Source of the DNA: Hypericum androsaemum
Lineage: Eukaryota > Streptophyta > Magnoliopsida > Malpighiales > Hypericaceae
NCBI GenBank assembly: GCA_963995505.1
Contig: OZ023184.1
Span: 16,180,228 to 16,244,227 of the forward strand
Direction of reading: 5' to 3'
DNA: 64,000 nt
Below the pieces are notes generated by a model. That model ran no database searches. It was not told where the DNA came from and saw only the letters and a list, made by a program, of their open reading frames with translations. Position numbers and translations under genes: made by a program. This document shows positions 34,555-44,991 of this stretch, piece after piece (positions within the stretch are counted from its first letter, which is position 1; every line of letters begins with the position of its first letter).

Positions 34555-35757
34555 TGTCTTAGAGAATTTTTCTCAAAATAGTACTACAGTATAAATTTAT
34601 TACTAATATGGTATTATCGCTAAAAATATTCTAAAAATAGTGTCTATTTTCTAGATCGAAAAAAGATTTCAACCTGGGGTACTCAGATCGAAAAAATTAT
34701 TCGACCTGGGATCAAAATCAAAAAAAATTTTGACTTTGATTGACGAACAAATTTTTTCGACCTGGACCCAGGTTGAAAATTTTTTTTAACAGAGAAATAC
34801 ACGGATCGAAATTATTTTTCGATGTGGGGCGATCCTGACACTACCACTGTTCAAGCACTCACACTGTTACCATTTCAGATTCTGAAAACATTTAAGCACT
34901 CCCACAGTTCCCACCGTTCTTGATTTTTAAATCCAATTCTTACAAATAAAAAATTATCTAAAACGTTGCTAATAAATAATCTGACAATATTTTACTTTTC
35001 AATACAACATTAAAAAAAACTCGTCCAACCACAACTTATGTATAGACTTATGTCAAGCCTTGTTCTATTTGGTCGAGCCCCAAAATTTTGGGTTTTGCTC
35101 ATTCAGTTGGAAGAATAATGTAAATAGTCAACCTCTTACATAATCTAAGAACCATGATCAATTGCACTTGTATTGTATATAATTTCTAGTTCAAAATTCA
35201 TAAGTGTAAGCTGAAGTTATAAAACCTTTCGATTTGTTGCCTTAAAGTTACAAATCTTATATTTGTGGCTTTGTCAAATAAGTGATGATATCGAAATGAT
35301 TATGTTTAATCAATATTATTAAATAAAATGAAGTAAATCGCAAGATGATATCTTTTGGAAAAAACAAAATATAGACAATAGCCACTATTGTCTTCAATAA
35401 ATCAATTATGAAGAGATGTCTCGATGAATTCCGGAAGCACGTATCAAATAGGACTCTATATTCGAGAGAGTGCTTAATTCTAAAAAATACAGTGGGAGTG
35501 CTTGAACAGTGGTAGGACCGCCCCACATCGAAAAATTATTTCGATCTGTGTCTTTCTCTCTTTCGACCTGAGTCCAGGTCGAAAAAATTAGTTCGTCAAT
35601 CAAAGTCGAATAATTTTTTCAATCTGAGTATCCCAGGTCAAAAAAAATTTTCGATCCGAGAAACGAACACCATTCTTGAAATATTTTCAACAGTAATATC
35701 ATACTAGTAATAAACTTGTAGTGTAGTACCATATTGGACAAAAACTCGTCTCAGACA
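34555..35757. mobile_element. Foldback element 1 (long inverted repeat with nested palindromes)
   Basis: The left arm (34555-about 34910) and right arm (about 35470-35757) are inverted copies. Shared blocks, as read on the plus strand from the left and complemented from the right, include TGTCT.AGA at the tips, 'tattactaatatg', 'ctcagatcgaaaaaattattcga', 'tttgattgacgaac', 'tttttcgacctgga' and 'tttttcgatgtggggcg.tcct', then 'ccactgttcaagcactc.cactgt'. Inside each arm are small perfect or near-perfect hairpins such as TCGACCTGGACCCAGGTTGA (34758-34777). The 550-bp centre is AT-rich and non-coding. No clear target duplication was found. The design matches the element at 38.34-39.20 kb. Confidence 0.8.
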
Positions 35758-36030
35758 ATACACCGCTAGATGACGTTAAAACCCTAATAAGACCGAGTGT
35801 TGTACACTCCCGTCACTATCACAGCCTCTTTGTACGAGGCCTCCTCGTATATTTCGTTTCCTTCTGAAAAGAAATCGGCAGGGGTGAAAATTTATAATTT
35901 CTCTATGTATTTGTGGTGAATGCTGCTGCGAGGAGGCCTCGCAGTTATTCTCTGAGTTAAAGGCCAGAGAGACCCCCAAGTGCAAAAAAAAAAATGCATA
36001 TCTATTATACGATAAATAATTATGCATATC
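35758..36030. repeat. Distal anchor of the inverted duplication, left copy
   Basis: Two blocks match the region upstream of the 62.6-kb ERF gene in inverse. 'agatgacgtt...aagaccgagtgttgtacactcccgtcactatcac.gcctcttt' (35768-35830) matches the complement of 61466-61535. 'ggggtgaaaa...tttgtggtgaatgctgctgcgaggaggcctcgcag...aaggccagagagaccc' (35881-35976) matches the complement of 60933-61018. Order and orientation are as expected if the ERF duplication extends this far and the left copy was interrupted by the copia and foldback insertions. Confidence 0.75.
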
Positions 36031-37760
36031 AAGATTAGAAAACCAAGTAACTGATTGAATTTGTAAATAACATAGACACGGTATTCTTCCAAGAAATTGG
36101 ATCAACCTCCATCCATTAGAACTAGATATTTTTTGAATATGTATAATTTTATTTATAGTAATAGTCGAAAGAAGAACTCGAGATATTGTAGCCGCCGATC
36201 TCTTCAAAATCTTGATGCGGTAAAATTTATTGGAAAAAATTACACCGAACAAAGAGTATCGTCGATAACTCTACAAAGACAGTTTTTTTCAACCCACAGT
36301 TGTATAACAATTTCCGCACCTGATATATATATGATCATTTCTTTTTTTTAGAGAATTATACGATCATTTCTTGTCGCAAAAACAAAAAATGTCTTTTCCC
36401 ACTTGGAAAAGGTAACAAATTTTTTTTATTTTAAAAAAGGTAAGAAATTTGACGGTAAAGGTTTTACTAGTTTTCAAGGCCAGCAAAGTCAAGATGCAGA
36501 CCAACAAATTCAACAGGGTGAGTCGGACTCCGGAGAGTGTTTAGAGGGAAGCCTAGACTTTTTGGCATAAGGAGAAACATGATGAACCAGAGAATTCCCT
36601 TATGAAGGCAAGGACTATAGCGGAAAATTATTTTTATTATAAGATGAGGAGGCCTCGAATTTTCTAAAGGTCAATTGGTGCAAGATAATAGAAGAAAATA
36701 ATTTTAGGCTTAAGCGATAACCAACAAAACAAATGTAAAAAATGTTACCTATCTAGTAACCTTTGTTATTTAGATAGTTAAATATTTTTGGGACATTTGT
36801 AAATTTATTTTGATGCATAACGACACTACTGATGATGTAGTACACATTTGGTGTAGCGGGTTGAGGGATTATTACAATTTACGTATAAAAAAGACGACGC
36901 ACGACGACAAACGTTGAAAGCCCGTCGTTGAAAGGCAAGGGCATTAGGAAACTATAATTTACCATTTTCCTGACGGGGGTCGTTGAGAAAGCCCCAAACT
37001 GATAATGCATTTTTATTTTTTTGATATTTTCCGATGGACGCTGGAAGAAATTTTCTAAGATCAACTCAGATTGATACTTTATTATTCTGAAGTTTAAGTA
37101 CTACTCTTGATAACGGAAGAGGCAGGGAAAGATGCATGTTTTTCCAATGTCTAATTCTGCGGAAGTCAGTAAAGTTCAAGTGTTGTAGTGAGTTACCAAT
37201 CCAAGTACTAACAGAGACTTACCGACAGAAAAATACCAATGAATAGTTGGACTTCAGTTTAATAAGTTTGACACTTCAAAATATACAAATTAAAAATTCT
37301 GTTGAAATTGATTACCATCAATTCTGTTTAACTCAAATTTTAATTGACTTGACAGATATTACGATATAATAAAACTAAAATGGCGAGAATTTCATTGGGA
37401 AGTACCAACTTTTGGAAAAATCGATAGGTGCGTAACGTGCGTTGCCCAATTAAAAAAGGTAAACCACCTTTTATGGAGATGCACACAAAAAAAAATTTCA
37501 ACAGCGAATTGATTAGTCAGCTAGGATATAGATCAGATAATCATTAGATTTTAGATTTTTGGGAATAGTTGGCTAGAATTAGGTCTGAATTTTTGGAACA
37601 ACATGCTAGCGCACTTTATTCCTTATTCGGGTTTGTGTGTTGGCAGATTGGAAAATCAGAAATAAGAGTCTTTCAAGGAATCCAACATGAGCCAGCAACA
37701 ACAATGATCAAAGCAACAAGGTATTGAAAAAAATGGATAGAACGAAAGAGTTACACCAGC
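36031..37760. other. Intergenic, nothing recognised
   Basis: AT-rich, without a supported gene. Isolated short open frames have no recognisable domains. Confidence 0.4.
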
Positions 37761-37849
37761 TCATCCTATGCAAGGTTGCAAACACCTCGATTTTTCCGAG
37801 GTGATAGTAAATTGTGATGCATTTTGGCATGTTAAAGATAAAAGTGTGG

Positions 37850-38335
37850 GATTAACAGGAGCTGGTCACCGCCTTCTGGTCCAGCTCGCCGCTCTCGTCG
37901 TCGATCTCGCTTCTGTCGGCTATTCGGTTCCGAGGCACCAGCCATCCAACTTCGTCGACAAATAGCCGTAGCCCATAGCAACCCTCGTCCCGACCTCAGT
38001 CTCGCCATCCGCAGCTTCCCTCGACCCGACCTCGATCTCGCCGTCCGCAGCTTCCCTCGACCCTAGACCCGACTCAGCCGTAGCCGCGTCCTCCCCTTCT
38101 GGCGCTCTAGTCGTCTCCACCTTCAAGCCCGAGTAGCGGCCTTCCCTCCTCTCCCTCCGGTCGCCTCCGTCGTCCTAGGCCTGGCTTATTTTACGGCGCG
38201 CGTCTCAGGTGGTTCCCGGGGGTTGGTCTCCGTCGACCTCCCCCCGGATGATCTTTACTATTTTTGTCCTTTTTAGTTTTCTATCTCTTTGTTGTCATGT
38301 AATGTTTGTTGTTCTACCTACCGTTGCTAGGTGTG
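37850..38335 (+). repeat. GC-rich repeat copy B
   Basis: A GC-rich block (37860-38235) with repeated 'cgcagcttccctcgaccc' motifs (about 38007-38024 and 38046-38063), then 'gttggtctccgtcgacctcccc' and a T-rich tail resembling the copy at 12.9-13.3 kb. Local internal repetition and dispersed copies argue for a transposable-element leader rather than a gene. The foldback element begins right after its T-rich tail. Confidence 0.4.
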
Positions 38336-39202
38336 TGTTTAAGAGATTTTTTTCAAAATAGGCAGAAAACATAGATATATTTTCTAAATAGGTAAAAACT
38401 TAATATATTCTCAAAATAGACAAAAATTAAATTGGAAATTAAAAAAATAGAGGTGACGACCCAAGAGTGGGTCGTCTCTTTCTCTTTGAAGAACACATCA
38501 ACTTTACAAAAAAAATATAATAATGGAGGCGACCCAAGTGTAGGTCGCCTCTCTGACAATTCAAAAAAATTCTAATTAATGAGACTCTTTTTTTATTTAT
38601 TTTATAAGTGGCATAAGTTAGTGTTAGATTGTCCGAATGAGTTAAATTTTGATTTAATTTCACTTAATTTATCGAGACCTATGCGTAGAACTCAAAAAAT
38701 CAAAAAAAATTTAACTCGTTCGGACAAACGATAAAAGAAAAAATTTAAAAAAAGTAGATTAAGGAGGTGACGTGCAACTAGGTCGCCTCTCCTTTTTGAA
38801 TTTTTTCTAGTTTTTTTAAGCGTGTTAAGTGGACAATTCGTTGCTCGGGTATTCGAACGAGTTAATTTTTTTTTATTTTGCGTAATTTTTTGAGCTCTAC
38901 GCATAGGTCTCGATAAATTAAACAAAATTAAATCAAAATTTAACTTATTCGGACAATACACTAAATTATGCCACTTATAAAATAAATAAATAAATAAAGA
39001 GTCGCAAATCTTTTGAATTGTCAAGGAGGCGACCTACACTTGGGTCGCCTCCTTTATTATATTTTTTTGTAAAGTTGATGTGTCCTTCAAAGAGAAAAAG
39101 ACGACCCACTATTTAATTTTTACCTAGAATATATTAAATTTTTGCCTATTTAGAGAATATATCTATATTTTCTACCTTTTTTAGAAAAAATTTCTGTGTT
39201 TT
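38336..39202. mobile_element. Foldback element 2 (about 0.87-kb palindrome)
   Basis: An almost complete palindrome centred near 38780: each arm is about 430 bp with no long spacer. Inverted matches include 'gggtcgtctcttt' with 'aaaaagacgaccca', 'tgaagaacacatcaactttacaaaaaaa' with its complement near 39060-39090, 'ggaggcgacccaagtgtaggtcgcct' with the same at 39024-39051, and 'atcgagacctatgcgtaga' with 'tctacgcataggtctcgat'. Each arm also contains its own GC-rich hairpin (GGCGACCCAAGTGTAGGTCGCC), and the centre is another (38765-38790). Transcripts would fold into one long double strand. No ORF of note and no clear target duplication. Confidence 0.88.
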
Positions 39203-39655
39203 CTAACTCTACGCCTGAACCACTTCTGGTTCGTGGCCTCTCCGGAATTAGTATTTTGTATGTCGTTTGCTTGGATCGATGTTTGTTTGATCGATGTTTG
39301 TTTGATCTCAGATCCGAATAGATCTCATATCTTTTTTGTTAACTCAGGTGGTTAAACTTGTCAATCAGGAACAAAGACTGTACGTGATTGACAGTAGTAT
39401 ATTTGTTTTCCGAAAAGACAATTGCCTCGTACATATGATTCCATATCTTTTGGTCCGTTACAATTTCCAATCAAACAAATATACTACTGTCAATCACGTA
39501 CAGTCCCTGTTTTTTCTTTTGCTAAAAGATTCGAACCCAACAAAATTTTCCAACTTCTTTTGTTTTCTTGTCAGACACTTGACAAAACATTTCTGACTTG
39601 GGCTTCCCTATTTCAGGTTTGGAGAAATGTCAAGGCACAAAGGCGTCTGTCATAA
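39203..39655. other. Intergenic, holds a perfect hairpin
   Basis: Between foldback element 2 and the large Mutator-like element. There is no protein gene. A 33-bp perfect inverted repeat is listed separately. A 'gatcgatgtttgttt' motif is directly repeated near 39275-39306. Confidence 0.45.
39376..39505. ncRNA. Candidate small-RNA precursor hairpin
   Basis: The arm 39376-39408 (starting GACTGTACGTGATTGACAGT) and the arm 39473-39505 are perfect reverse complements over 33 bases, separated by 64 bases. The fold would be a clean stem-loop of about 130 nt, the size of a plant miRNA precursor or a tiny MITE. Perfect pairing suggests either a very young MIRNA-like locus or a mobile-element hairpin. 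Strand and transcription are unknown. I do not recognise the arm as a known miRNA. Confidence 0.4.
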
Positions 39656-39664
39656 TTTATTTAT

Positions 39665-40013
39665 GGGCAAATTGTCCTCGGATCTTTTGAATTTGTTTAA
39701 ATTATTATTTTAGTCCCATCATTTCAAAATAAAAAATTTGGTCTCCTAGTTTAATTTTATTGTACTCTTAGGTCCCTCCATCGGAATCAAAAAATTTCTC
39801 TGGCGAGGAGGGACCTGAAATGACTCAACTGCCCTTAGTGAAAAAATAATTTTAAAATAATTTTCCTCCTTCCCCTCTTCTCTCCTCTCTCATCTTCAAC
39901 CCCATTTTCATCTTCGACCTCCCCATTCCTAGGAAAACTAATTAAACACCCAAAATAATCCAATCAAACAACCAAAAATATTGAATTAATTTTTGAAGTC
40001 TGATCAACTCCCC
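39665..40013 (+). repeat. Left terminal inverted repeat of the plastid-carrying element
   Basis: Begins GGGCAAATTGTCCTCGG and ends 'aatattgaattaatttttgaagtc'. It includes a pyrimidine-rich block (39864-39925) of 'cctcc/ctctc' type that is also present, complemented, on the right. By eye the two arms look about 80 percent identical with small indels. Confidence 0.9.
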
Positions 40014-41100
40014 ATCCTACCTCCTCTACTCAGACTGGGCCAATACTTCGCACGCCAATTTAAAATTTAAGCCTTCTTTTTGTTGGTTTAATAAATTTTC
40101 TTTTTGAAATCAGTCCGAATGTGTCTCGGGCCCTTGTAACAGTATCACATAAAAATAAATATTCTGTAAAAAAATTGATTTGTAGAAGAACCCAGCGATC
40201 ATGAATATTTTTGAACAAATCAATTAACCCATCAACAAATCTATTACGTCATATTTTTTCATGCCAGTCCTCCAAGAGGTCATTACTAAGCCGGGCTAGG
40301 ACGAAAAATAATATATCATTGAGCGTAATGTTTATGACGCAATAGCCAATGGGTACTGGAAGAAAGAATGGTATGATGTAAGAGGAGGACTTAGGAAAGG
40401 TGCCCTTGTGATTGTGATTTGGCCATTTTGGGCCCCACCTTCCTCAGAATTCTTAGATTCCTCTTTCAACGTGTTAACTATTACAACTGGCGACGATTGA
40501 ACATTGTACCTCGAATCCCTTAACTTAAAGGAAACTAGTACAAAATTAAAGAACGCGCTCGTAACTCTGAGGTTTTGAAGAATGGCAAGGATGAACTCCC
40601 AACCGGGATTCCGACCCCGGCCATTATCACTATTAGTATTAGTATTAGGTCCCATCAACTCAATCCCCCCTATCGATATATATATAAAGATATAAAAAAA
40701 TAGGTGCTACAATCGACGACCTATTGTTTGCAGCTGTTTACTTTACGAATTTATTAATTGAAAGCTGCCCAAGCCTAGCATGACTTTTTTCATTCCATAA
40801 GGCTAGAAGGATGAACTACCCAAAAGCTTTAATCAACCTCACTTTTCTTTCTTTCTAAGAGATTCAATAGAATAACTCGGCTCAAGCTTTATTGTTGTCT
40901 TTGTTATATTCTATCTATTATAACTTTTTTTGGAAAAAAGTCAATTCGTTTGGCTTTTAAATTTTGATTGAAATATAGAAATCCAAGAATCCTACAATAA
41001 ATAACGCATTTATTATGATATTCTTATTGGATTAGAACAGTATGCACACAAGGACTCAATATTAAAAAAAATCCAACTGTGCTTGCCTTTTTCATCATGG
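40014..41100. other. Unidentified interior segment of the large element
   Basis: Not recognised. It contains an open minus-strand frame of 108 codons (40658-40332), with 'GRGRNPGWEFILAILQNL' near its start and no domain I know. A short motif 'ccaatacttcgcacgcc' at 40032-40048 recurs as 'ccaatactttgcacgcc' at 45659-45675, next to the other end of the cargo. Whether this part is plastid spacer or nuclear filler cannot be told by eye. Confidence 0.4.
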
Positions 41101-41354
41101 GACACGGCTTTTCTTGAATATCCATCTAAAGCTGGGGTCCCTCACTAGATGAAAGCACTAAGGAAGTGGAATACTCAATCTCAACCCACCTTTTTTTTAT
41201 CGCATTTCAATTTTTAGGAAATGTAATATAAATTTGAACAGTAAAATCTATGAAAAATGGATAAGTAGAAATGACAGTCAAAGTGGAATAGAATAGAATA
41301 ACATAGATCAAGTCTAATTAAAATCTATTCTATGAGATATAATCGTGCCATTAT

Positions 41355-41426
41355 TGCCCAGTAGCTCAGTGGCAGAGCGATCGGCTGTTAACCGATTGGT
41401 CGTATGTTTGAATCCTATTTCGGGAG
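41355..41426 (+). pseudogene. trnN-GUU: Plastid-derived tRNA-Asn(GUU) pseudogene
   Basis: A 72-base match to plastid trnN. The D-arm 'agctcagtggcagagc', the anticodon loop 'ctgttaac' with GTT, and the variable/T arms are recognisable. The T-loop reads GTTTGAATC instead of GTTCGAATC, and the acceptor stem has at least two mismatches, so folding is compromised. It is on the strand opposite to the rRNA genes, as in plastids. Confidence 0.88.
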
Positions 41427-41551
41427 ATTTAACTGATTCTGCATTAGATACTTCATTCTGAATTGAATAATTCCTTCAGGCTGAAGGATCTAGGAGGACC
41501 TCCCCATTATGATTTTTGAGGGTACCTTACTTTTTTCCATATTGTGGGCAA

Positions 41552-41628
41552 GGGCCTGGAGGGATTTGAACGCCCAACACTGCAGTTCGTAGCTATGTGC
41601 TCGGATCCCCTGAGTTACATACAGGCCC
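41552..41628 (-). pseudogene. trnR-ACG: Plastid-derived tRNA-Arg(ACG) pseudogene
   Basis: On the minus strand it begins GGGCCTGTATGTAACTC and contains the anticodon arm around 'gctacgaactgc' (ACG), ending with a 'ttcaaatccctcc' T-arm. Relative to the plastid gene it has a 2-base insertion in the early D-arm region and several substitutions. It lies between trnN and rrn5, the plastid order. Confidence 0.85.
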
Positions 41629-41695
41629 ACCTTGCCTCTACTCCTTTTTTCATATTGAAAAAGTAATAAGAATGAGGGGTGTTAAGCTTTTTAAC

Positions 41696-41816
41696 ATCCT
41701 GGCATCAAGCTATTTTTTCGCAAGGCCTCCCCTAAAGTACTTTTGCCGCAGTCAAGGTTAACCACCAAGTTCGGTATGAGTTTGTGTGATTCTTCTATGC
41801 TGAGGACACCAGAATA
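41696..41816 (-). pseudogene. rrn5: Plastid-derived 5S rRNA pseudogene
   Basis: About 120 bases. On the minus strand it begins TATTCTGGTGTCCTCAGC and ends near 'gcttgatgccagga', with the conserved 'ccgaacttggtggttaac' centre. Scattered substitutions relative to plastid 5S rRNA mark it as a nuclear relic. Confidence 0.9.
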
Positions 41817-42057
41817 TCGACCGATGATCAAAGAAATGCATACGAGAAAAACCTATTGGCTAGTGATTCTGGGATTATGGGGCCCCCATTCGAAGGGGAC
41901 ATCAAAAGATCTGTCCTCCTTCTTTATCGATCCAAGGGATGGAAGGATGAAAGGGCGGGCAGAGCTTTGGCTTTTTTCATGTTGTCAAAGAGTGGAACAA
42001 TAAAAATAGATGGCGAGTACCTGATCAAATTTATCGGGTCATGTAATGTAGGAACAA

Positions 42058-42162
42058 GGTTCAAGTCTACCAGACTATTAGGATGCCTCAACTGCATACA
42101 ACACTACACTTCCACTTGACACCTATCGTAATGATAAATGGCTCGTCTCAGCTTGACCATCC
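42058..42162 (-). pseudogene. rrn4.5: Plastid-derived 4.5S rRNA pseudogene
   Basis: The span of 105 bases matches the usual 103. On the minus strand it carries 'gacgagccatttatcatt', 'gataggtgtcaagtggaagtg' and a terminal 'gtagacttgaacc'. 4.5S rRNA is unique to plastid ribosomes of land plants, so this feature alone shows the plastid origin of the tract. Confidence 0.92.
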
Positions 42163-42260
42163 TTGAATTCTCAAAACTTATGTCGCTCCATCCCCAAAGG
42201 GGTAGAGAACCCATCACTGTCTCAGTTGTGCTACCAGAGGCTTTGTCTAAGTCAGAATAT

Positions 42261-44807
42261 GAGAGCACTCATCTTGGGGAAGGCTTTTTACTTAGATGCT
42301 TTAAGCAATTATCCACTCCACACTTGGCAACTAGCGTTTACTGTAGGTACGATAATTGCTACACCAGAGGTGCATCCTTCCCAGTCCTCTCTTACTAGGG
42401 AAAGGTCCTCTCAATGCTCTAATGCCCGCACCAGATATGGACCAAAATGTCTCACAATGTTCTGAACCCAGCTCACGTACCACTTTAATGGGAGAACAAC
42501 CCAACCCTTAGAACATCCTACAGCCCCAGATGGCAAAGAGCTGAAATTGAGGTGCAACCTTCCCATTGATGTGATCTCTTGGGAAAGATCATCATGTTAT
42601 CCCTAGAGTAACTTTTATCCGTTGAGCGACGGTCCTTCCACTCAGTGCCATCGGATCACTAAGGCTGACTTTTGTCCCTGCTTGACGGGTGGGTCTTGCA
42701 GTCAAGCTCCCTTCAGCCTTTGTACTTGAGGGCCGATCTCCATCTGGCCCGAGGAAACCTTTGCATGCCTCTGTTACCTTTTGAGAGGCCTATGCCCCAT
42801 AGAAATTGTCTACCTGAGACTATCCCTTAACCCGTAGGTCCTGACACAAAATTAGAATTCGAGCTTTTCCAGAGTGGTATCTCAGTGATGGCTCGAACCC
42901 CCCTCCCCCCAAAAGGGAGGCTTCTTTGCCTTTCACCTAAGCTCTGCAAGAAAGGCCCGAAGCCAATCCTAGTGAACAATAAAGCTTTATAGGGTGTTTT
43001 TGTCCAGGTGCAGATAGTCTGCATCTTCACAGACATGTCTATTTCACCAAGCCTCTCTCCGAGACAATGCCCAGATCATTACACATTTCGTGTAGGTCAG
43101 AACTTACCTGATAACGAATTTTGCTACTTAGGATTGTTATAGTTATGACAGCCATTAACCGGAACTTCGGTTATCAACTTTCCTGTAATCAGGTCACCAA
43201 CCTCCTTCACCTTCTAGCACTGGGCAGGCATCAGCCCTTATACATTGTCTTACAACTTTACTGAGACCTGTGTTTTTGGTAAACAGTCGCCCAAGCCTGG
43301 TCACTTCGACCCCCTCTATAAGTGGGCACCCTTTCTCCCGATGTTACAGAGCTATTTTGCCGAGTTCCTTAGAGAGAGTTATCTCGCACCTCTAGGTATT
43401 CTCTACCTACCCACCTCTGTCAGTTTGAGTACAGGCACCCTTTTATTGCTGGTCATATTCGAGCTTTTCCTGGGAGTATGCCATGGGTTAACTTCAGTAC
43501 CCTTTCAGCATGTATTGTTACTAGGGCGGCAGTAGGGGCTGAAGTATGAACATTGGCTCGAGGCATTTTCTCTACCCCTTCTTAACCTGATAAAGTAGGG
43601 ACACCCTGCATCCTAGAACCGACAACCATCTCATCCATCGGGTAACCTAGCCTCCTCCGTCCATCGGGACTAACAAGGGGTAGTACAAGAATATTTACTT
43701 ATTGTCCATTGAGTACGCCTTTCGGCCTGATCTTAGGCCCTGACTCACTCTCCGTGGATGAACCTTGCGAAGGAACCTTTAGGTTTTTGGGGCATTAGAT
43801 TCTCACCAATGGTTATATTACTCAAGCCAATATTCTTGCTCACGCTTTGTCCACCTGCTCGCACGGGTGCTTCCCTCTAAAGCGATATGCTCCCCTACCG
43901 ATGCATTTTTACATCCTACAGTTTCGGAAGATTGCTTAGCCCTATTAATCTTTGGTGCAAGAGCGCTCAATCAGTAAGCTATTACGCACTTTTTAAAGGG
44001 TGGCTGCTTCTAGGAACACCTCATGGATGTCTCTGCACCCCCACCTCCTTTATCACTGAGCGGTCATTTAGGGGCCTTAGTTGGTGATCTAGGCTGTTTC
44101 CCTCTCGACGATGAAGCTTATCCCCTATCAGCTCACTGGCCGACCTTGACTGACCCCTTAGATTTTGAGGTCCTATCTAGTATTCAGAGTTCATCTAAGC
44201 TTCATCCTAGTCATGGATAGATCACCCAAGTTCGGGTCCGTAAGCAGTGACAATTGCCTATGAAGACTTGCTTTCGCTATAGTTCCGGTGGGTTTCTTTA
44301 ACCAAGCCACTGCCTATGAGTCACCTGCTCATTTTTCAATAGGCACGCGGTTAGAGCCCAGGGCTCCTCCTACTGCTTGGGAGCTTATGATTTCATATTC
44401 TATTTTAATATGCCCCATGATATTCGGGTCAGAGTGTAAGCTAGTGATGCTTTCGACTACTGGAATTTTGCCATCTAGGGTGCAGCACTTCACTGCTTCG
44501 ACTATTAGCACGACGCTTGTATTGCTCTCCACAATCTCATTTTCTCATGGTTTAGGCTGATCCCATTTTGCTCGCCGCTACTACGGGAATCACTTTTGCT
44601 TTCTTTTCCTTTAGTTACTAAGATGTTTCAGTTCGCCAGGTTCTCTCTTGCTTGCCCATGGATTCAGCAGCAGTTTGAAACTTTGACCTATTTGAGAATC
44701 TCAAGATCTATGATTGTTTGCAACTCCACGAAGCATTTCATCACTTCCTACGCTCTTCCTCGTCTTTGGGTACCTCAGTATCCACCGTAAGCCTTTCAAA
44801 ATTTGAA
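42261..44807 (-). pseudogene. rrn23: Plastid-derived 23S rRNA pseudogene
   Basis: The 3' end lies at about 42261 (minus-strand 'ccccaagatgagtgctctc') and the 5' end near 44807 ('ggcttacggtggatactgaggtaccc', with the normal plastid 5' 'aaacgagg' changed). Recognisable blocks run throughout: 'ggataacaggctgatg'-type PTC surroundings near 42590 appear changed to 'tctagggataacatgatg', and 'gactgtttaccaaaaacac' appears near 43280. The span of about 2,547 bases is some 260 short of a plastid 23S gene, implying deletions. Open frames inside are fortuitous. Confidence 0.93.
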
Positions 44808-44959
44808 CCTCACCCTCAACTTGAAGGCTATGTCATCCTAAGGTTGTGCTAAATACAAGGATCTTATCAACGTCCATGAATCCAAAAGCATAAATAGAAC
44901 TGTCGAATCAGAAAAATGGGGGGCTATCGTATAACTTTTTACCAGCTAAGTTCACGAGT

Positions 44960-44991
44960 TGGAGATAAGCGAACTCAAACTGCTGACATCC
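44960..44991 (-). pseudogene. trnA-UGC: Plastid-derived trnA-UGC 3' exon
   Basis: The minus-strand 'ggatgtcagcagtttgagtt' and 'cgcttatctcca' match the 3' exon of plastid trnA-UGC with a few substitutions. It is followed (44992-45658) by recognisable trnA group II intron sequence with indels, including 'ggagttactgtaatcagtgg' and the 'ctccactaggttccctcatc' region. The intron breaks off near 45,658, so the 5' exon, trnI and rrn16 are absent. Confidence 0.85.

Noticed and set aside
41355..41426. A functional tRNA-Asn gene
   Set aside because: The acceptor stem has mismatches and the T-loop has lost its conserved TTC, and the gene lies within a decayed plastid tract. It is listed as a pseudogene.
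41743..44790. Numerous open frames on both strands within 41.7-44.8 kb
   Set aside because: They lie inside degenerate plastid 5S, 4.5S and 23S rRNA sequence and have no protein-like composition, so they are fortuitous.
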